Assembly: GCA_050084515.1 (NCBI GenBank)
Contig: CM114274.1
Span: 8,370,001 to 8,434,000 of the forward strand
Length of the DNA: 64,000 bases
Direction: 5' to 3'
Source: Blasia pusilla
Taxonomy: Eukaryota; Marchantiophyta; Marchantiopsida; Blasiales
Shown piece by piece: positions 1-12,395 of this stretch (within the stretch, counting starts at the first letter, position 1; every line of letters starts with the position of its first letter). Below the pieces are notes generated by a model. The model ran no database searches, had not been told where the DNA came from, and saw only the letters and a list, made by a program, of their open reading frames with translations. A program made the position numbers and the translations under genes.

Positions 1-1640
1 TCCGAGCTGCCTACAACTCGACCTGGCGAAAATAGAGAGTGGAGAATGTGAAGCAATTCCTAGTAAACTGCGGTGGAGAAGGTGATTCAAGGCGCCGTGT
101 GTGAGTGGTGGCGAGACGGAGGGAGGAGGGAGAGAGGGCAAGGAGTGTGGGAGAAACCATGGAGTCGATGACACAGCACCGCAAGCTCTCCACAGTCAGA
201 TGAGCAATGCAGCTGCGTTGTAAACTGTTGAAACGGGTCCAGCCGACACTCGAGATGAATCGCACTTGTTCACATCCCATGGAACCACCGCTGATCGATC
301 GATCAATCCTGCACACGATTCCTTTCGTGGCCTCTCACGCTGCTATACCCTTCCATTTCCCAATTCCTCGAAGTGGCAGTCCAACACTCACCTCCTCACG
401 CCACCACCCTGACCCTGCACCTGTTTCCGTCTGTCTGGACAGACGAACGAGCTCCCCGTCTTACTTTCTCACATCAGCTTCCTCTCCGCTTCTCACGCCG
501 CTTCTCACGCATTTTCTCTACCGTCCCACCATCAATCCATCATCAACTACCTTTCCCAACCATGTCCTCCTCACTACAGTCCTAGTCGTCTTCCCGAACT
601 TCTTCGGTCAGTCTAGACTCGACTTTTTCGACTCCATCACTGCGGTCTTCACTCTCTTCCGCCCCACTGTTCACCGGCCTTGTCCTTCATCTCCTCTCTC
701 TTCTTACTTTTTCCTTCTCCTTCCCCTCTTCCCATGGGTCGGCCCCATCCCCTGCGCATGCAGCAAGTCAATCCGCCCAACCCGCCTCAAGCAGAGGAGA
801 GCGCTTTGTCACCTACAGTAACAAGGGTGTTCAACTGTTACCGAGAAATGGCAGACGCAGGCTTCCGCTGAGGACGGCGCTTTCAGCTGTTGACCTTTAG
901 CCATCCCCTCATCAGAGTTCCCTCGCTAGAGGAGTCCCCCCGGTGGGGCCTACGCGAGGACTCCGGCCTACAGGCCCCGGCCCCCACCCCCCCCCTCCTC
1001 CGTTGTTGGTGTTCCCCCCCTCCGTCCCTGTGCCCGCCGCTGCCCGCTACGGCTGCCGGTCCCCATCGCCTCCCTCGCGGCTCCACCACTCGGTGTCACC
1101 GCTACCCAGTCCCCGTCCATGTCGGAGGCGTCTGCCACTGTCCGTCCGGAGACCGCGGACGTCTCTCTCTGGCGCACAACCGAGTTCGCGCGGGGTCCGC
1201 TTTTGCTGCCCGCTGCCGATCCGTCCGCGCTCTCTGAAATCCGGCTCGGTGTTCTAACCGCGGTCGGGCATATGGCTCGGACTGGTCTCGGCGGTTTGGA
1301 ATCTGTTACCGGCAGGTACCGGCGGTCTGCAATCTGGCTCGGTCTTGTACCCGCGGTCTGAACTCTGCCTCGGCCCGCTGTCGGAAATCTGAAATCTGGC
1401 TCGGGCTAGTTCCCGAGTCGTGACCGAAGGCAGGAGATTTTGCACGATCGACGGATCTTGAGCCGAAGAATTCCCGGAGCAAAGTCGAGAATCGCACTTG
1501 GTTTCAAGGCCGTTCCCTCGGTTACGGAACCGAGCGACCCTTCGGTCCTTGTGGTGGCCGCCGTCCCCTAGGATGGAGATTCCCGAATGGTTATTTTCTC
1601 CCGACTCCATCCAATCCGGATCGCCAGTCCTTTTAACTTG
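1..1640. other. GC-rich noncoding segment
   Basis: The first 1.6 kb is much richer in G+C and CpG than the AT-rich DNA that follows. It has long pyrimidine-rich runs on the plus strand around 390-720 and 950-1090. Open frames occur on both strands but overlap one another, are low in complexity (Ser/Pro/Leu or Arg/Gly) and match no family I recognise. It could be the promoter or 5' untranslated region of a gene lying to the left, or a decayed CpG-rich repeat. I see no coding evidence. Confidence 0.4.
1233..1417. repeat. Degenerate short tandem repeat
   Basis: Five or so imperfect units of about 30-40 bp follow one another. Each contains a variant of AATCTGGCTCGG followed by a variant of GTACCCGCGGTCTG. 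The units differ by substitutions and small indels. The repeat explains why open frames persist here without being genes. Confidence 0.5.
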
Positions 1641-2033
1641 CCGTCGTCCATAATGGGGGGTGTCAAGCAGCCGTGAGTAATTGCGGCTACGGTATGAGAC
1701 GTTTTGTCCGTAAAAAAATGTGTCCCATGTTTATTCCATGGATTTGTCCTTTTGGAAGGTCATACATTAGGGCCACTCAAAGATGGGCCATAGAGCAGAG
1801 CGGATGTCCTAAATCGGACAGGGAGGGGAACGACAAGCGGCTGTCGATTGCCGTTCCTACTCTCGATCATGAAACATTTGTCATTCTCGTGTAAAGGCTA
1901 AGTGAAGTAAACCGACAAAAAGGTTTAACAGTTCATAAATCTATTATATGGGGGATACTATGGATCACCTTTGAGCACTCGCACTCAATTTTGTCTTCCA
2001 TCCTTATAGCCGAGCTTTGAGCGGCCCTATTAG

Positions 2034-2339
2034 CATGGTTGCACAAAAAAGGACATGGGCAAACAAGTTTGGACATCTCCACGGACATGGACTGCAAGAG
2101 ATAGGGCCCACACTTTATAATTCATGATAGAAGGTAGGACAAGGGCGAGTGGGGCAATAAGAGGGGAGGGGACGGGGGTGGAGGAAGAAACGGGAAAGTA
2201 TGGAACACATAGGCAAGTGGGGGGAATGAGAAAGAAGTGGAAGGTGGAATCCACAGGAACAAGTCCTTCCATAGGACGGACATAAGTCCATAGACATGAA
2301 CATGTTCGTGGAAATGGACTTTTTCCACATGCAACCTTG
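2034..2339. mobile_element. hAT-type MITE, copy 1
   Basis: This 306-bp non-autonomous element begins CATGGTTGCAC and ends in the inverted counterpart GCAACCTTG. It is flanked by CCTATTAG (2026-2033) and CCAATTAG (2340-2347), an 8-bp target duplication with one mismatch. It encodes nothing. Related copies lie at 21369-21681, 25268-25552 and, inverted, at 46190-46498. Eight-bp duplications and CA-starting termini point to the hAT superfamily; no transposase is present in the window. Confidence 0.85.
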
Positions 2340-2347
2340 CCAATTAG

Positions 2348-5300
2348 GTCGTCTCATAAAGTGTGACTTCCCCTATGCCCTTAATTGTAAAACCCAAACG
2401 GATTATTCGTGCGTGAGAAGGTCTTCGACTTTGCATGAACCCGTTCTTGTGATTTACATCCCGGGTTTTATGTGACCTTGCCAAAAAAAAAAAATCGCGA
2501 ATCTCATCAGAATGTCTATAGCAAAGCAAGACAGAATGAGGTGCACCCTCTTACAACACTCCACACTACAAACGAGATAAAACCATAAAATATATACATA
2601 CATTGACAACTGAGATTACAGTGCATAGTATAAGATGCTTTGTTTTATTTTATTGGAGATAATTGGCATTTGGGGAAGCATATCGAATATACAATTTTAT
2701 TGTGTTTAGTTTGGTCCTAGTTTAATCTTAGTTTGGTCTTTGAACTTTGGAGAAGGTTTTTTATGTTTTTTTCTAGCTTGTGCTCACCTTATGTGGTGCA
2801 ACCAATCTTGTTAATAAATAATATGGTTACCCATTTTTATTTCCTCTGCGCCATGCCCCATGATGCTCTGTTTCTCACGTGTCCTAATAGTGTTGAGGAA
2901 GATTTAGAAGATGCTACAATCAGTCAATTTTTCTAAACTACGCCTTAGATTGTGTGTGTTTATATATTACAAGTTGTATGAAGTGTGCGATGAGTGGATA
3001 TCTCTGCATGATGATTTCAATCTCACCTCACTTGTTGTAGTGGGGCAGAGTTGCTTTAACATAAATATGTTCCTTCTACCAAGAATATATAAAGAGGATA
3101 AATTACGCTTATCGATCATGAATCATCCCTTGCCCATACAATCAACCTCAGCAGAAAATGATAAGGCATAAGAAGTGTACAAATGAGATTTTGCTTTACA
3201 CCAATTTTTGCATATCAACTTCCTACGTAATATTTTTGGCGTCTTTGCTGGCGAGGGAAAAAGCAACATAATACCTATGTAGATACGAGGTATCTATTGA
3301 ATGCTTATAGCATCAATTAAGTAGATTTTTTAAGCCCACTATAAAAACATTTGTCCTATCTTTTTTGCATAAAGCAAAACAACCAAGCATTGATTAGCTA
3401 CAAATAAGAAATTAAAGATCAAATACTACCACCTTATGCCATGAATTCATAGACTCTTCACACATCTCTTGCACTTATCCATTTTAGTCAAAGAGTCGGG
3501 CTTATGAGATATCCTAATAAAGCTAAAAGAATGAGTGTTCAAAAGGTAGAGAAGTTGGTAGCATGCAAGGTCAATTAAGAACGATATTTATACCAAAAAT
3601 TGCATGATTCAAGAAAACTTAAAATTCAATGTACTATCTATTATATTTTCTCAAAAAATGTAACTTTAAATATGGTTGGCACTTTTCCTAAGGACACCTT
3701 CCTTATGAGTTACAAAATAATTGTCCAAAGTGACTTGGAATTGAAACTTAATGAAATATGTCACAGTGGCTAGCATTTGAATGCTCTGGACTTGACTTAT
3801 GCTCATTATATATCCTTAAGTGAGTTGATTCAAGAGAAAATGTGATTACTACAGTGTATGTGGTAGTCTAATACATATAGATGTATAATCACATCCTATT
3901 CAATTGCGTGGGAGACCATGGGCTAGTGATAGGAGGTATGGTTGGAATGATATAGGAGGCATCATCAAATCTTATCCCAAGTAAACGTTTAGGAGAGTGT
4001 TCCCCAAAACTCTCAATCCATATTGAGTAGGATTTTTAAAAACCTAAGTATAAGTACTCATTATGCTTTCATGTCAATGATATATGGGATACTCTTATCA
4101 TTTCATAGTAGGAAGTTTGGTTGGAGCAATAGAGGATATATCTTCAAATCTTATCCTAAGGAGATCTTTTGGAGTATGATCCAAAAAGATTATTAACTCA
4201 AAATGGATTAAAATTTAAAAACTTCAAGATTAATAGACATAATGAATTTATCTATTGGATCATTTTAATATTTATTATATTATCATGAAAATTGACGTAA
4301 ACAAGGAGATGAAATATCAAAATAATTTCTTCAGAAATTATTTGGATAGAAATCAAGATTACAAAGTATTTAGAATTGTAAGGTTGGTTGTTTTTCATAT
4401 TTTTCAAAAAATAAACTTATACCCGACACGAAATCGCTAACCAAAAACTAGCAACCAGGCTGGAGAAACATGTTGAGAGGAAAAACAACATACAACACAA
4501 TCAAGTAAAACGATCTTATTTCAAACTAAAATTATAGCATCTATTCATAATCTAAAAGAAAAAAAACCACCTTTGCGACATGCTTCTTTGTGAAAAACTT
4601 CTCTTTACTAGGGACCTAATACAAGAAATTTGATATTCTTGCAAATACAAGGGATCAAAAGTAGAGTTCCCTTTTTACTTAAATTTTAATGATAAAATCA
4701 ATATAACATTCATCATAAATTTCCTACTAGCTCATATCAATAAATCTTTCCTCCTAATTCAATTTTCCCACATAAAGGGCTTTGATATAACTAAAAAAAT
4801 CATCTGACATTCATCCTCCAGAAATTTTAATTAAACTCACATATTGCCTATCCCTTCAGTATTCTATTTGCATGGATTCATAGATGAAATAAAAATACCA
4901 AGAAAAGCACAAGAGACTAAAATATAATTTTAATTTAAGCATAAAAAAAGCTTCAAATACAACATATGCTTGAATCAATGGATATTAGTTACTATATCAA
5001 AAGTATTTGCTTATGACTCTTAGTATTTGGTTGTTATGTTATCACCATAAAATATTATAGTAATTTGATAATGAGCTTATACATAACATGTAATAATTCT
5101 AACATATAGTATTTATGTTTTTTTCTTAAGTATTGGTTGTGATGTAAGTGCAATGTGAATGAATATTAATTATAATTTCTCCTTGTGGTTTTTTTGGAAG
5201 GATTAAATATTGGTTAACTCTCCTCAAAGGCACGTTTTGAGGGACCTTGGTTTTATTGTAGTTTCTTGATGAAATGAATTTCTCTAAAAGTTAAACTATG

Positions 5301-5546
5301 AGCTACAGTTATTTAGAAAGTTCATTTTACACTCATAAAATACAAAACCCTTCATAAATTTTGATTTTTTTTTGTGATGAAAAATAAATAAATGCTCACG
5401 AGGAAAAAGGTTAAGATGAGAGAAGTGTAAGAAAATTATGACATCAAAAAATAAATCTGAAAATCCAAATATAGGATAATTACATTGTATCTATACATAA
5501 TTTCTATATAGATGTACAACGTGTGCTTGTTTCTGGTAGACTATTA
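2348..5546. other. AT-rich intergenic DNA
   Basis: I see no gene in these 3.2 kb. Open frames are short and AT-driven. Around 3925-4060 and 4105-4240 there are two diverged copies of a roughly 190-bp unit sharing the core TCAAATCTTATCC, which suggests an old local duplication. Confidence 0.5.
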
Positions 5547-5774
5547 CTAGTAAGTTGTTAAGGTGCCGATACAATGCACCGGAAATTTTTTTAAAAATGT
5601 TTGGAGAGTTAATGTATAGTCGTGAAGGGAAGACATGATTGATGTTGTACACAAGTTCCAATTTCTTTTTTTTCTGCCCGTAGCATGTGAAACATTTTCT
5701 TGTTGCCGAGTTGCCACGTGTCAAACATAGAGGTGTTAGCAAATCAAGAAGGCACTCTCCCATAATGATATAGA
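5547..5774 (-). mobile_element. Short non-autonomous Helitron-like element
   Basis: On the minus strand this 228-bp element starts TCTATATCATTATGGGAGAG at 5774 and ends CTAG at 5547. It sits between an A (5' side) and a T (3' side), as Helitrons do. Just inside the 3' end is a hairpin, with GGTGC at 5562-5566 pairing with GCACC at 5576-5580. A second complete copy lies at 20260-20485 and shorter relatives lie at 43509-43680 and 44113-44302. It has no coding capacity. Confidence 0.75.
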
Positions 5775-8483
5775 TTTTCATTAAATATAACCAATCAAAG
5801 TATATACGCTTTAAATGCACTACATCATGTATTGACCTATATATAAAAACTCATGATATGTTTGATTTGCAAATATGTAAGGAAGGTCTTTGTTTGGAAG
5901 TAGCTATTGGAAAGAAGCTAGAGGACATAGGCATGATATACAAAGATTGTGAAAGGCAGTGATATTGAGAAAATATTACAAATGAAATGATGTTAAAATT
6001 TTGATCATCATTTGATATTTTCAGTGAACCTTTTTTAATTTAATTTCTCCATAAATTCTACATTACATTATGAGGTGGTTTACGAGGGTAGCGACATCTT
6101 GAGCACAATAGGTATGGAATGCCAAAGTCTAACATTTCCAAATTAATCTCTCTTGTGTCTCCTTTATATTTTTATATGAATTCCTAATTTCTCTCATTCT
6201 CACCCTCTTTCTTGAACTTTTGCATCGGAATTTTACATAATTTTCTCTATATCAAAAAATGAAAGAAGTCCTTATTTTCCCTTCCCTCACTAGTCCTCAA
6301 CCCATGTCACGTTCATGAATATTAATTTTCAAGAGTTGCACACAATATATAGGGATGAGTATTAAAGAGGAAAATAATAATAATAATAATAATAATAAGG
6401 GTGGAAGAACTAAGATAAGGTAAATAATCAACAAACTTCAAAGCTTAGCCTTACCATTAATTTGATATACAATTGCAAACATAATTCACAATCTGAGATT
6501 AGGAAAAAATCATCAACACGTTGAGATAGGATTCCAAATACTAGTTAAGATTATAACTTTTGTACAACTGCAAAGATGACAGGGTTGTATTTTGCATGAG
6601 TATCCTTTGAACTAAGATTAGAGACAAGAATATACATAGACCATAGCCAAACGGGGAATGAATATAAACTCATTACAACAAGATATATCAAGTGTTCTGT
6701 GGATATGGATTCAGCTAATATTTGACAGCATGTATCCAAAGCTTTCCATCATTCAAAAGTGGGGCTCCTTGAGCCTCCTTCCCATATTCGTGTTTTGCTC
6801 CAACTTCACAACCCAAGAAAAAGGAAAAAAATCAACCAAAAGAAAAGAGGGAGAGGGGAGGGGTGTTGCAACCTATTAACTTTAAAACGTCTATTTCAAT
6901 TCTAGAGTTCTCTTACGCTAATTCTTCCTTTTGAGATCATTCTCTTTATCCCTCTTTCATTTAAGCCTCACTTCTTGTGGGCTTGGTGTCTAATTTTACA
7001 ACTTCTTGAGTAGCTCACTTTCGTTCTTACTTTATCTTCCATATGACAAGTTAGGAAATTTGGGGTATCATATCCTCTAGAAACCTGTTGGGATCGATTA
7101 GGGCATAAACATGCATAATTCATTTGCAGTTATGGATATTCAAATAGAGGAGATGAGTTTGGGACCAAGATGGGTTGGCTAGGTTTGCACTCATAAGTGA
7201 GAACCCTTATTCTTCTTCTTTCTCTATATCCTTTAGTTTAGGTTTGAATTTGAGAGGATACATGGACCATCCCATGGGAGGGTGGAACTCTCATAAGGGA
7301 TGTTGGGGATATCCCTCTTCAAGTTTGCACGCGCGCGGATCCAAACCCCATCATACCTTATGCGTCCTGATCCATCCTTCCCTGGGCCTCTCCCTCCCTC
7401 ACTAGATGAAACATTTAGCCTGTCTTTGATTAAGGCCTTCTTTGGATCTAGATTGAGTAGGAGTGTTTAGTATAGCAATAAGATCTCTCCAAGGCCTTGT
7501 ATCCTCTTCTTAGACCATTGATTATTGGGATTGAGAACATTACTAGGGATTGAAATCTAGAAATGACTCCATTGCGAGTTTAGTTTTCCAAGAGTAGCTA
7601 CTTTCCGAGTCTACTTTATACGACTTCATTAGTGCTCCATGCAACTTTATGGTTCATCATTGGTTTTCGAGTCTGGAAAACCATTATGCCATTGCAAATC
7701 TATGATTGCAGTAACTCACAAAGAGCTTACAATTGACTCGCAAATTGCGGCTTTTGGGAGTCTTAAATTACAACTATAGGGGCTTGTATTAGAATCACAA
7801 GAGACTTACAACTTGTGAATCATTTGTGAGTCCCGAAACCAAAAGCTTTGCCATAAATTTCCCTTCTATATCCAAACCACTAAATTTTCCCTTTTCATCC
7901 TAACTTTATGAGACTCCTCTCATCAATTTGCAACTATTTTCTTTCTATAGTGGAGCTCTATGTCTTGATTTTTTTGGGTATGAAATGTTTTCTTGATGTT
8001 GAAGGACAATTAGATGAGTGAATTTCATTGTATTATATTTTTCTCCCCAAAATTATTGATTCTTAACTATAAGAAATGAATGACTTAAAAAAGGAAACAA
8101 TGCCATCCCTAAGAAAAGAGTGTAGGGAGTCAAATTCACCCTAGAAAAGTGGTTTTTAAACCAAAACTTGAGTCCAAAGCGAGTGGAAAAAGAGCAAAGC
8201 ATAACTACTGAAATTGTGAGTGCAAAAAACCACTACTTTGATTTTTTAAGTTATTTTGTGCAATTATCTTGCAATCTTTTTAGGAATTTTTTACGAGTGA
8301 GTTATGGGTTATTTCTTGAAACTTTTTGTCCATTATGTATACTCACCATCACCCGCAAAGGACTTGTAGAGTTGCAAAAATGTTGTAAGTAATTAATTTA
8401 TGAGTACCTTGCTACTATTTTGCAACTAAACTATAAATAACTTGCAAGGCCAATTCTTACTTTTGGAATTTTGGGACCCTCCA
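5775..8483. other. AT-rich intergenic DNA
   Basis: No supported gene is present. An AAT microsatellite sits at 6372-6398. Between 7660 and 8420 related short phrases about 20 bp long recur with no clear period. The right end is interrupted by insertion of retroelement A at 8484. Confidence 0.5.
6372..6398. repeat. (AAT)n microsatellite
   Basis: About nine uninterrupted AAT units. Confidence 0.9.
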
Positions 8484-8516
8484 TGTCGTGCGCATACACA
8501 TCGCTACACAACATAC
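8484..8516 (-). repeat. B2 remnant of element A
   Basis: The 33 bp TGTCGTGCGCATACACATCG and following bases match the outer end of the B repeat. The inner 95 bp or so of B2 are missing; the RT fragment takes their place. Confidence 0.75.
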
Positions 8517-8966
8517 AGAAGAGCAACCGAGTGTTGTTGTTCAAGATGGGGTTGCACCATAGCAACCACCGATATCCTCGCCAGAGAGTCCTACCGTAGT
8601 CACGATGGAGACTTTGGAGCCAGATATGGGCCCTAAGTTGACAGGAGGAGAGCGGCGCCGGATACATCAGTTCCTCAGGAGTTATAGGAGCTGCTTTGCA
8701 TTTAGCATGAAGGATTTGGGTATGCTGAAGGGACCGAGGATCCGCATTGAGTTGTCGAGTGACACGCCGATCTTCCGACAACCCTACAGGTACAGTGATA
8801 TGGAGAGGGCTCTGATTCAGAGTAGGAGCCAAGACTTGGTCGGAGCAAGACTAATAGAGATGTCCCATGGGAAGTATGCATCTGCGACTGTCATGCCCGC
8901 CAAGAAGGATGTGCATGGCAACTGGACGGATAGGCGGATGTGTGGGGATTACCGACCTATCAATCG
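8517..8966 (+). pseudogene. Inverted RT N-terminal fragment inside a terminal repeat
   Basis: This plus-strand fragment lies inside the repeat of a minus-strand element. It covers the end of the methyltransferase-RT linker and the RT N-terminus. It shows GPKLTGGERRRIHQFLRSY, then IFRQPYRYSDMERALIQSR and VMPAKKDVHGNW, and ends at MCGDYRPINR where A2 sequence begins. One stop (TAG) interrupts the linker part. The same RT segment is missing from the body of element A, so the piece may have been moved and inverted during aberrant reverse transcription. That origin is inference. Confidence 0.8.
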
Positions 8967-9479
8967 GTAAGATCCAATCTCTCTCTACACAATCTCACAC
9001 CATAGCTCTCAAAGGTGTGCACTCTCTCTCATGTCAAACCAAACCCTATCTCCTAATGAGAGGCTTGGGTTACACTCACAAGCCAAGGGACCATAGCTCT
9101 GCCACCTCATGCCAAGAGGTTCAACAAAGAGAGAATGAGCTCTCAAGCTCTCTCTCCTTGGGATATATACCCCTCCCCTCTCCCAATCTCTTTCCATGGT
9201 AGCCTATTCTCCCAAGTCACCTCCTTGGCTCTTGACTTGATGTAGGAGGTCAAGGGCCATTTAAAAAAAATAGAAAGGCGATCATATACTCAAAATGGTA
9301 CTTACCTAAAATAGTAAGTTCCTCAATATAGCTCCAAATGAGCCAAAACGAAGGGGAAACCTGCTTTCTCAGGTTTCCCCAGGCTTCAATAGATCATCCT
9401 TGACCTCTTGGGCCTGTCCTACACTACTCTTTGAAGACGCTCTACTAGATCTCAGTGATCTATCCTAAAGAACGTGACA
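8967..9479 (-). repeat. A2 repeat of element A
   Basis: This 513-bp copy of the A repeat is the partner of A1 at 15004-15514. On the minus strand it starts TGTCACG and ends at the point where the leader begins after A1. It is separated from B1 by the dinucleotide at 9480-9481 (GT on the element strand). Confidence 0.85.
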
Positions 9480-9481
9480 AC

Positions 9482-9609
9482 TGTCGTGCGCATACACATC
9501 GCTACACAATATACATCGTTGTCACCGAACATACACACAAACATGCACGATCCCATGCTAACTCATGGCATCCAAACAACGAGACGAGAAGTACCAAAAT
9601 ATCTCCAAT
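9482..9609 (-). repeat. B1 repeat of element A
   Basis: This 128-bp copy of the B repeat lies immediately downstream of the polypurine tract. It is the same length as the B part of the solo repeat (16347-16474). On the element strand it ends GCGCACGACA, the same terminus found at the outer end of the element. Confidence 0.85.
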
Positions 9610-9623
9610 CGCCCCCCTAGCTG
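9610..9623 (-). other. Polypurine tract of element A
   Basis: On the minus strand the sequence AGCTAGGGGGGCGA directly precedes B1. Elements C (AGTTAGGGGGGCGA) and B (a weaker AGCTAAGGCG) have the equivalent motif at the same place. In LTR retroelements such a tract primes plus-strand synthesis and marks the start of the reverse-transcription-defined repeat. Confidence 0.7.
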
Positions 9624-9795
9624 GTGGTTAGGTCCCTCTAACTCTGAATAGCCATCTATCCCTTCCTACCATGACATACATCTCTCGGACGCTAAGAGCA
9701 AGAAGGCCGGGTGCTCATGTGGCCCCATCGTTAGTCGCTTTCCTATCATCCATGTCAGAGAAAAAGTCAGGATTGGAACCTACCTAATATCTCCT

Positions 9796-11045
9796 CTATG
9801 TACATCTGGGACGCATCCATCGTCCCAGAGGAACCCTAGTAAGAGGTGGCGTCAGACATGCCATATGCCAACCTCTCGAACAACCATCACAGACTAGCAT
9901 CGTGGCCGCACCACGGGCAGAACCACACAACATACATCGCAAGCCTGCAAGAACTACTGCTGAGCTCGGATCCACTATACCATCAATGTTAGGAAGGTGA
10001 CATGGTGCACAATTACGCACATGGTCCTTCCATACTATACCATCGCGTCCCTCTAGCAAGAGAACACCGGATGGCAAAACGTAACGCACTCTCAAGATAG
10101 TGCGCCCTGCAATCACATCCAACATCGTCGGTGCCGTCTGCTGCAAGTAGACATAATCTCCCTGATGAAACCTCTGGATAGTTGGTCGATAACCACCACC
10201 CCGAATAGTCGCATACCTCAACGTATCCCGATGTTGCGCAATCGCCAAGTTCTCGAATGCCATGGGCATCACTCTCCAAAACAACTCAGCCCTCTGAGAA
10301 CATGCTCGCATCCATATATCTGGGTAATCAAGGTCTAGCACCTCACTAGCATCTCGGCAAATGGCCGCTAAATCTGGCTCTCGGCCATAAAGTAGCAAGT
10401 ACGGTGAAAAAGACGCTAAGGATGCCTGCCTGCTGAATCTGTATCCCATCGCCAACCAGGGCAAGTGGAGGTCCCAATCTCCTAGGTGACCTCTTTGCAA
10501 GCCATACTTGCGTAAACCCCTCTTCACCTTCTGCACAACTCTCTCCGCTATTCCATCCGCCTCGGGATGATCTCATGAAGTCGTACAATGGTCGATGAGC
10601 GACTGATCACACAAGGCCTGGAACTCACCGCGAAACTCGATATCCTGGTCTGTCAATATCTCATCCGGTGCGCCATAATGACTCGGCACTCTGTCAAGGA
10701 AGCATAAGCTACTCCCTCACTCGCTTTGTCAGGTAATGCAACCAACTCGATCCACTTCGAGAAGTGCTCGACCATCACCAACACATAACGACTGTGACGC
10801 TCCGTCAAAGGCAAAGGTCCTGCAAAATCCAAACTCCATCTATACCCTAAGCCCATGATCGGTAATGGATGCAACTGTGGAGTCGGAGCATTAAACGATG
10901 CTCACACCCGATCACACACCATGCACTTGGCAACAAATTGTTGAACGTCACTCTGCATGCCTCGCCACCAATACTGAATCTGGAGCAAGTTGTACGTCTG
11001 CTTCACCCCAAAGTGACCCAACTCCTCGTAGGCATGCTACACTAG
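9796..11045 (-). pseudogene. Integrase with C-terminal PHD finger (element A)
   Basis: The domain begins with a zinc-binding HHCC motif (H-A-Y-E-E-L-G-H, then CMVC). The catalytic core follows, with DFAGPLP as the first Asp, a degraded second-Asp region, and a ladder ending near RGLRKYGLQRGHLGDW. A C-terminal SH3-like segment (GDYVYLQQTAP, GIVWKDHVRNC) precedes a PHD finger reading CMLC, then CDGC, then WHMAC, then RC. One Cys of the last pair appears replaced by Arg (WMRPRC; element C has WVCPRC). Stops and frameshifts occur near 10590-10650 and 10870. The PHD finger would bind histone tails and may steer integration; that role is inferred. Confidence 0.8.
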
Positions 11046-12395
11046 TCGTGCTCTCAGCAAAGGATCTGGCACTACGCGTACTCTGCCATCCTCCAAAACC
11101 CTCAAAACATGTGTCCCCTCCCAACGGAATCGTCTAGCCCGCTCTAGGATCCGATCTCGCTCTCTAGCACCCACAGTGCTCGCAACGCTGCAAGTACGAA
11201 GGTACTCAAAGACTACTCCATCATCATGAATATCTCGGCCATCTGTCGTCTCCTCACTGGCCTCGGGATCCAAGGACTCTCCACTAGACCTCGCCATCAA
11301 AGTCTCCACACTCTGGCTCTCCATAGCCAACATGCCCAAATAGGCTGACGCGTGCCATCTTGGCAATGACTCCTCATTACTCTCTCCATGCCATCGAGCT
11401 CCAGTCGCATCTCGCTGACTCGGGCATGGGTTATGACTCAACCCATCTGCATCTTGGTTGAGCATCCCAGGTCTATGTACCACCTAAAAATCATATTCCT
11501 ACAACAATAGAGCCCATCTCGTAAGCTTCCCTATAAGCTTGTCGGACTCCATCAACCACTTCAGTGGTTGATGATTAGTGATGATGGTAAAGGGGTTGCC
11601 GAATAAGTAACACCTGAAATGCGCGAGCCCACACATGACCAAGAACTCACCCCTCATACGAGCCAGCGCCTCTGCGAAGATTGTTCGAGCGGCTAGCATA
11701 AGCCACCACGAACTCTCTACCCTCATCATCATGTTGGGTGAGCACCGCTCCAAGCCCCAACATGCTCCAATCTGTGTGCAACTAGAAAGGATGCCTCCGG
11801 ATCGGTCTCCTCAAGATGGGCGCAGACGTCAACCTGTCCTTAAGCAACTGAAATGCTCGCTCTTGCTCCCCAGTGCCACTCATGATCTACCTTTGTTAGC
11901 AAGGTCAGGGGCTTCGCAATCGAACTGAATCCCTTGACATACCGCCGATAGAAGTTCGCCAATCCCATGAATGCGCGAACATGGCTCACATCTGTAGGGC
12001 GTGGAATGCGTGAGATAGCCTCTACCTTTGTATGCTGAACACCAAGGCCCCCTGGGTATATCGTATGACCCAAATACTCAATCTGGTCATAGAAGAACTT
12101 GCATTTGCCTGGATGTAGCTTCAGCCCATGTAACTGCAATAGTCGAAACACCTCCTCTAGATGTCGCTCATGCTCCTCAACCGTGGCGCTAAAGACTATG
12201 ATGTCATCAACATAACACCTAGCAAAATCCAGACCAGCCAAAATCCTATCCATGACCCTTTGAAACTCAGCCGGGGCGTTCTTTAACCCAAATGGTAAGA
12301 ACCGCCATTGGTACAAACAATCCTTCCTGTGAGGATCGATGCCCCAAAATGCCGTCTTCTGTCTGTCCTCCAATCTGATAGGTAGTTGATGGTAT
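11046..12395 (-). pseudogene. Reverse transcriptase-RNase H (element A)
   Basis: RT starts in the middle of the fingers domain at YHQLPIRLEDR because of a deletion. It has the CYVDDIIVFS active-site motif intact, then the gypsy-type EYLGHTIYPGGLGV and RAFMGLANFYRRYVKGFS. RNase H follows with reading-frame breaks near 11840 and 11500; it retains HFRCYLFGNPFTIITNHQPL and the chain of residues around KWLMESDKL. The N-terminal third of RT is absent, so this copy could not have supplied active RT. Confidence 0.85.

Noticed and set aside
207-821. Plus-strand open frame of about 200 residues
   Set aside because: Low-complexity Ser/Pro/Leu sequence from a pyrimidine-rich tract, overlapped by other frames, with no domain.
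9000-9200. Open frames with recurrent sequence at 9000, 15050, 16500, 23213 and 49012
   Set aside because: They are the same stretch of the A repeat read through in several copies; noncoding terminal-repeat sequence.
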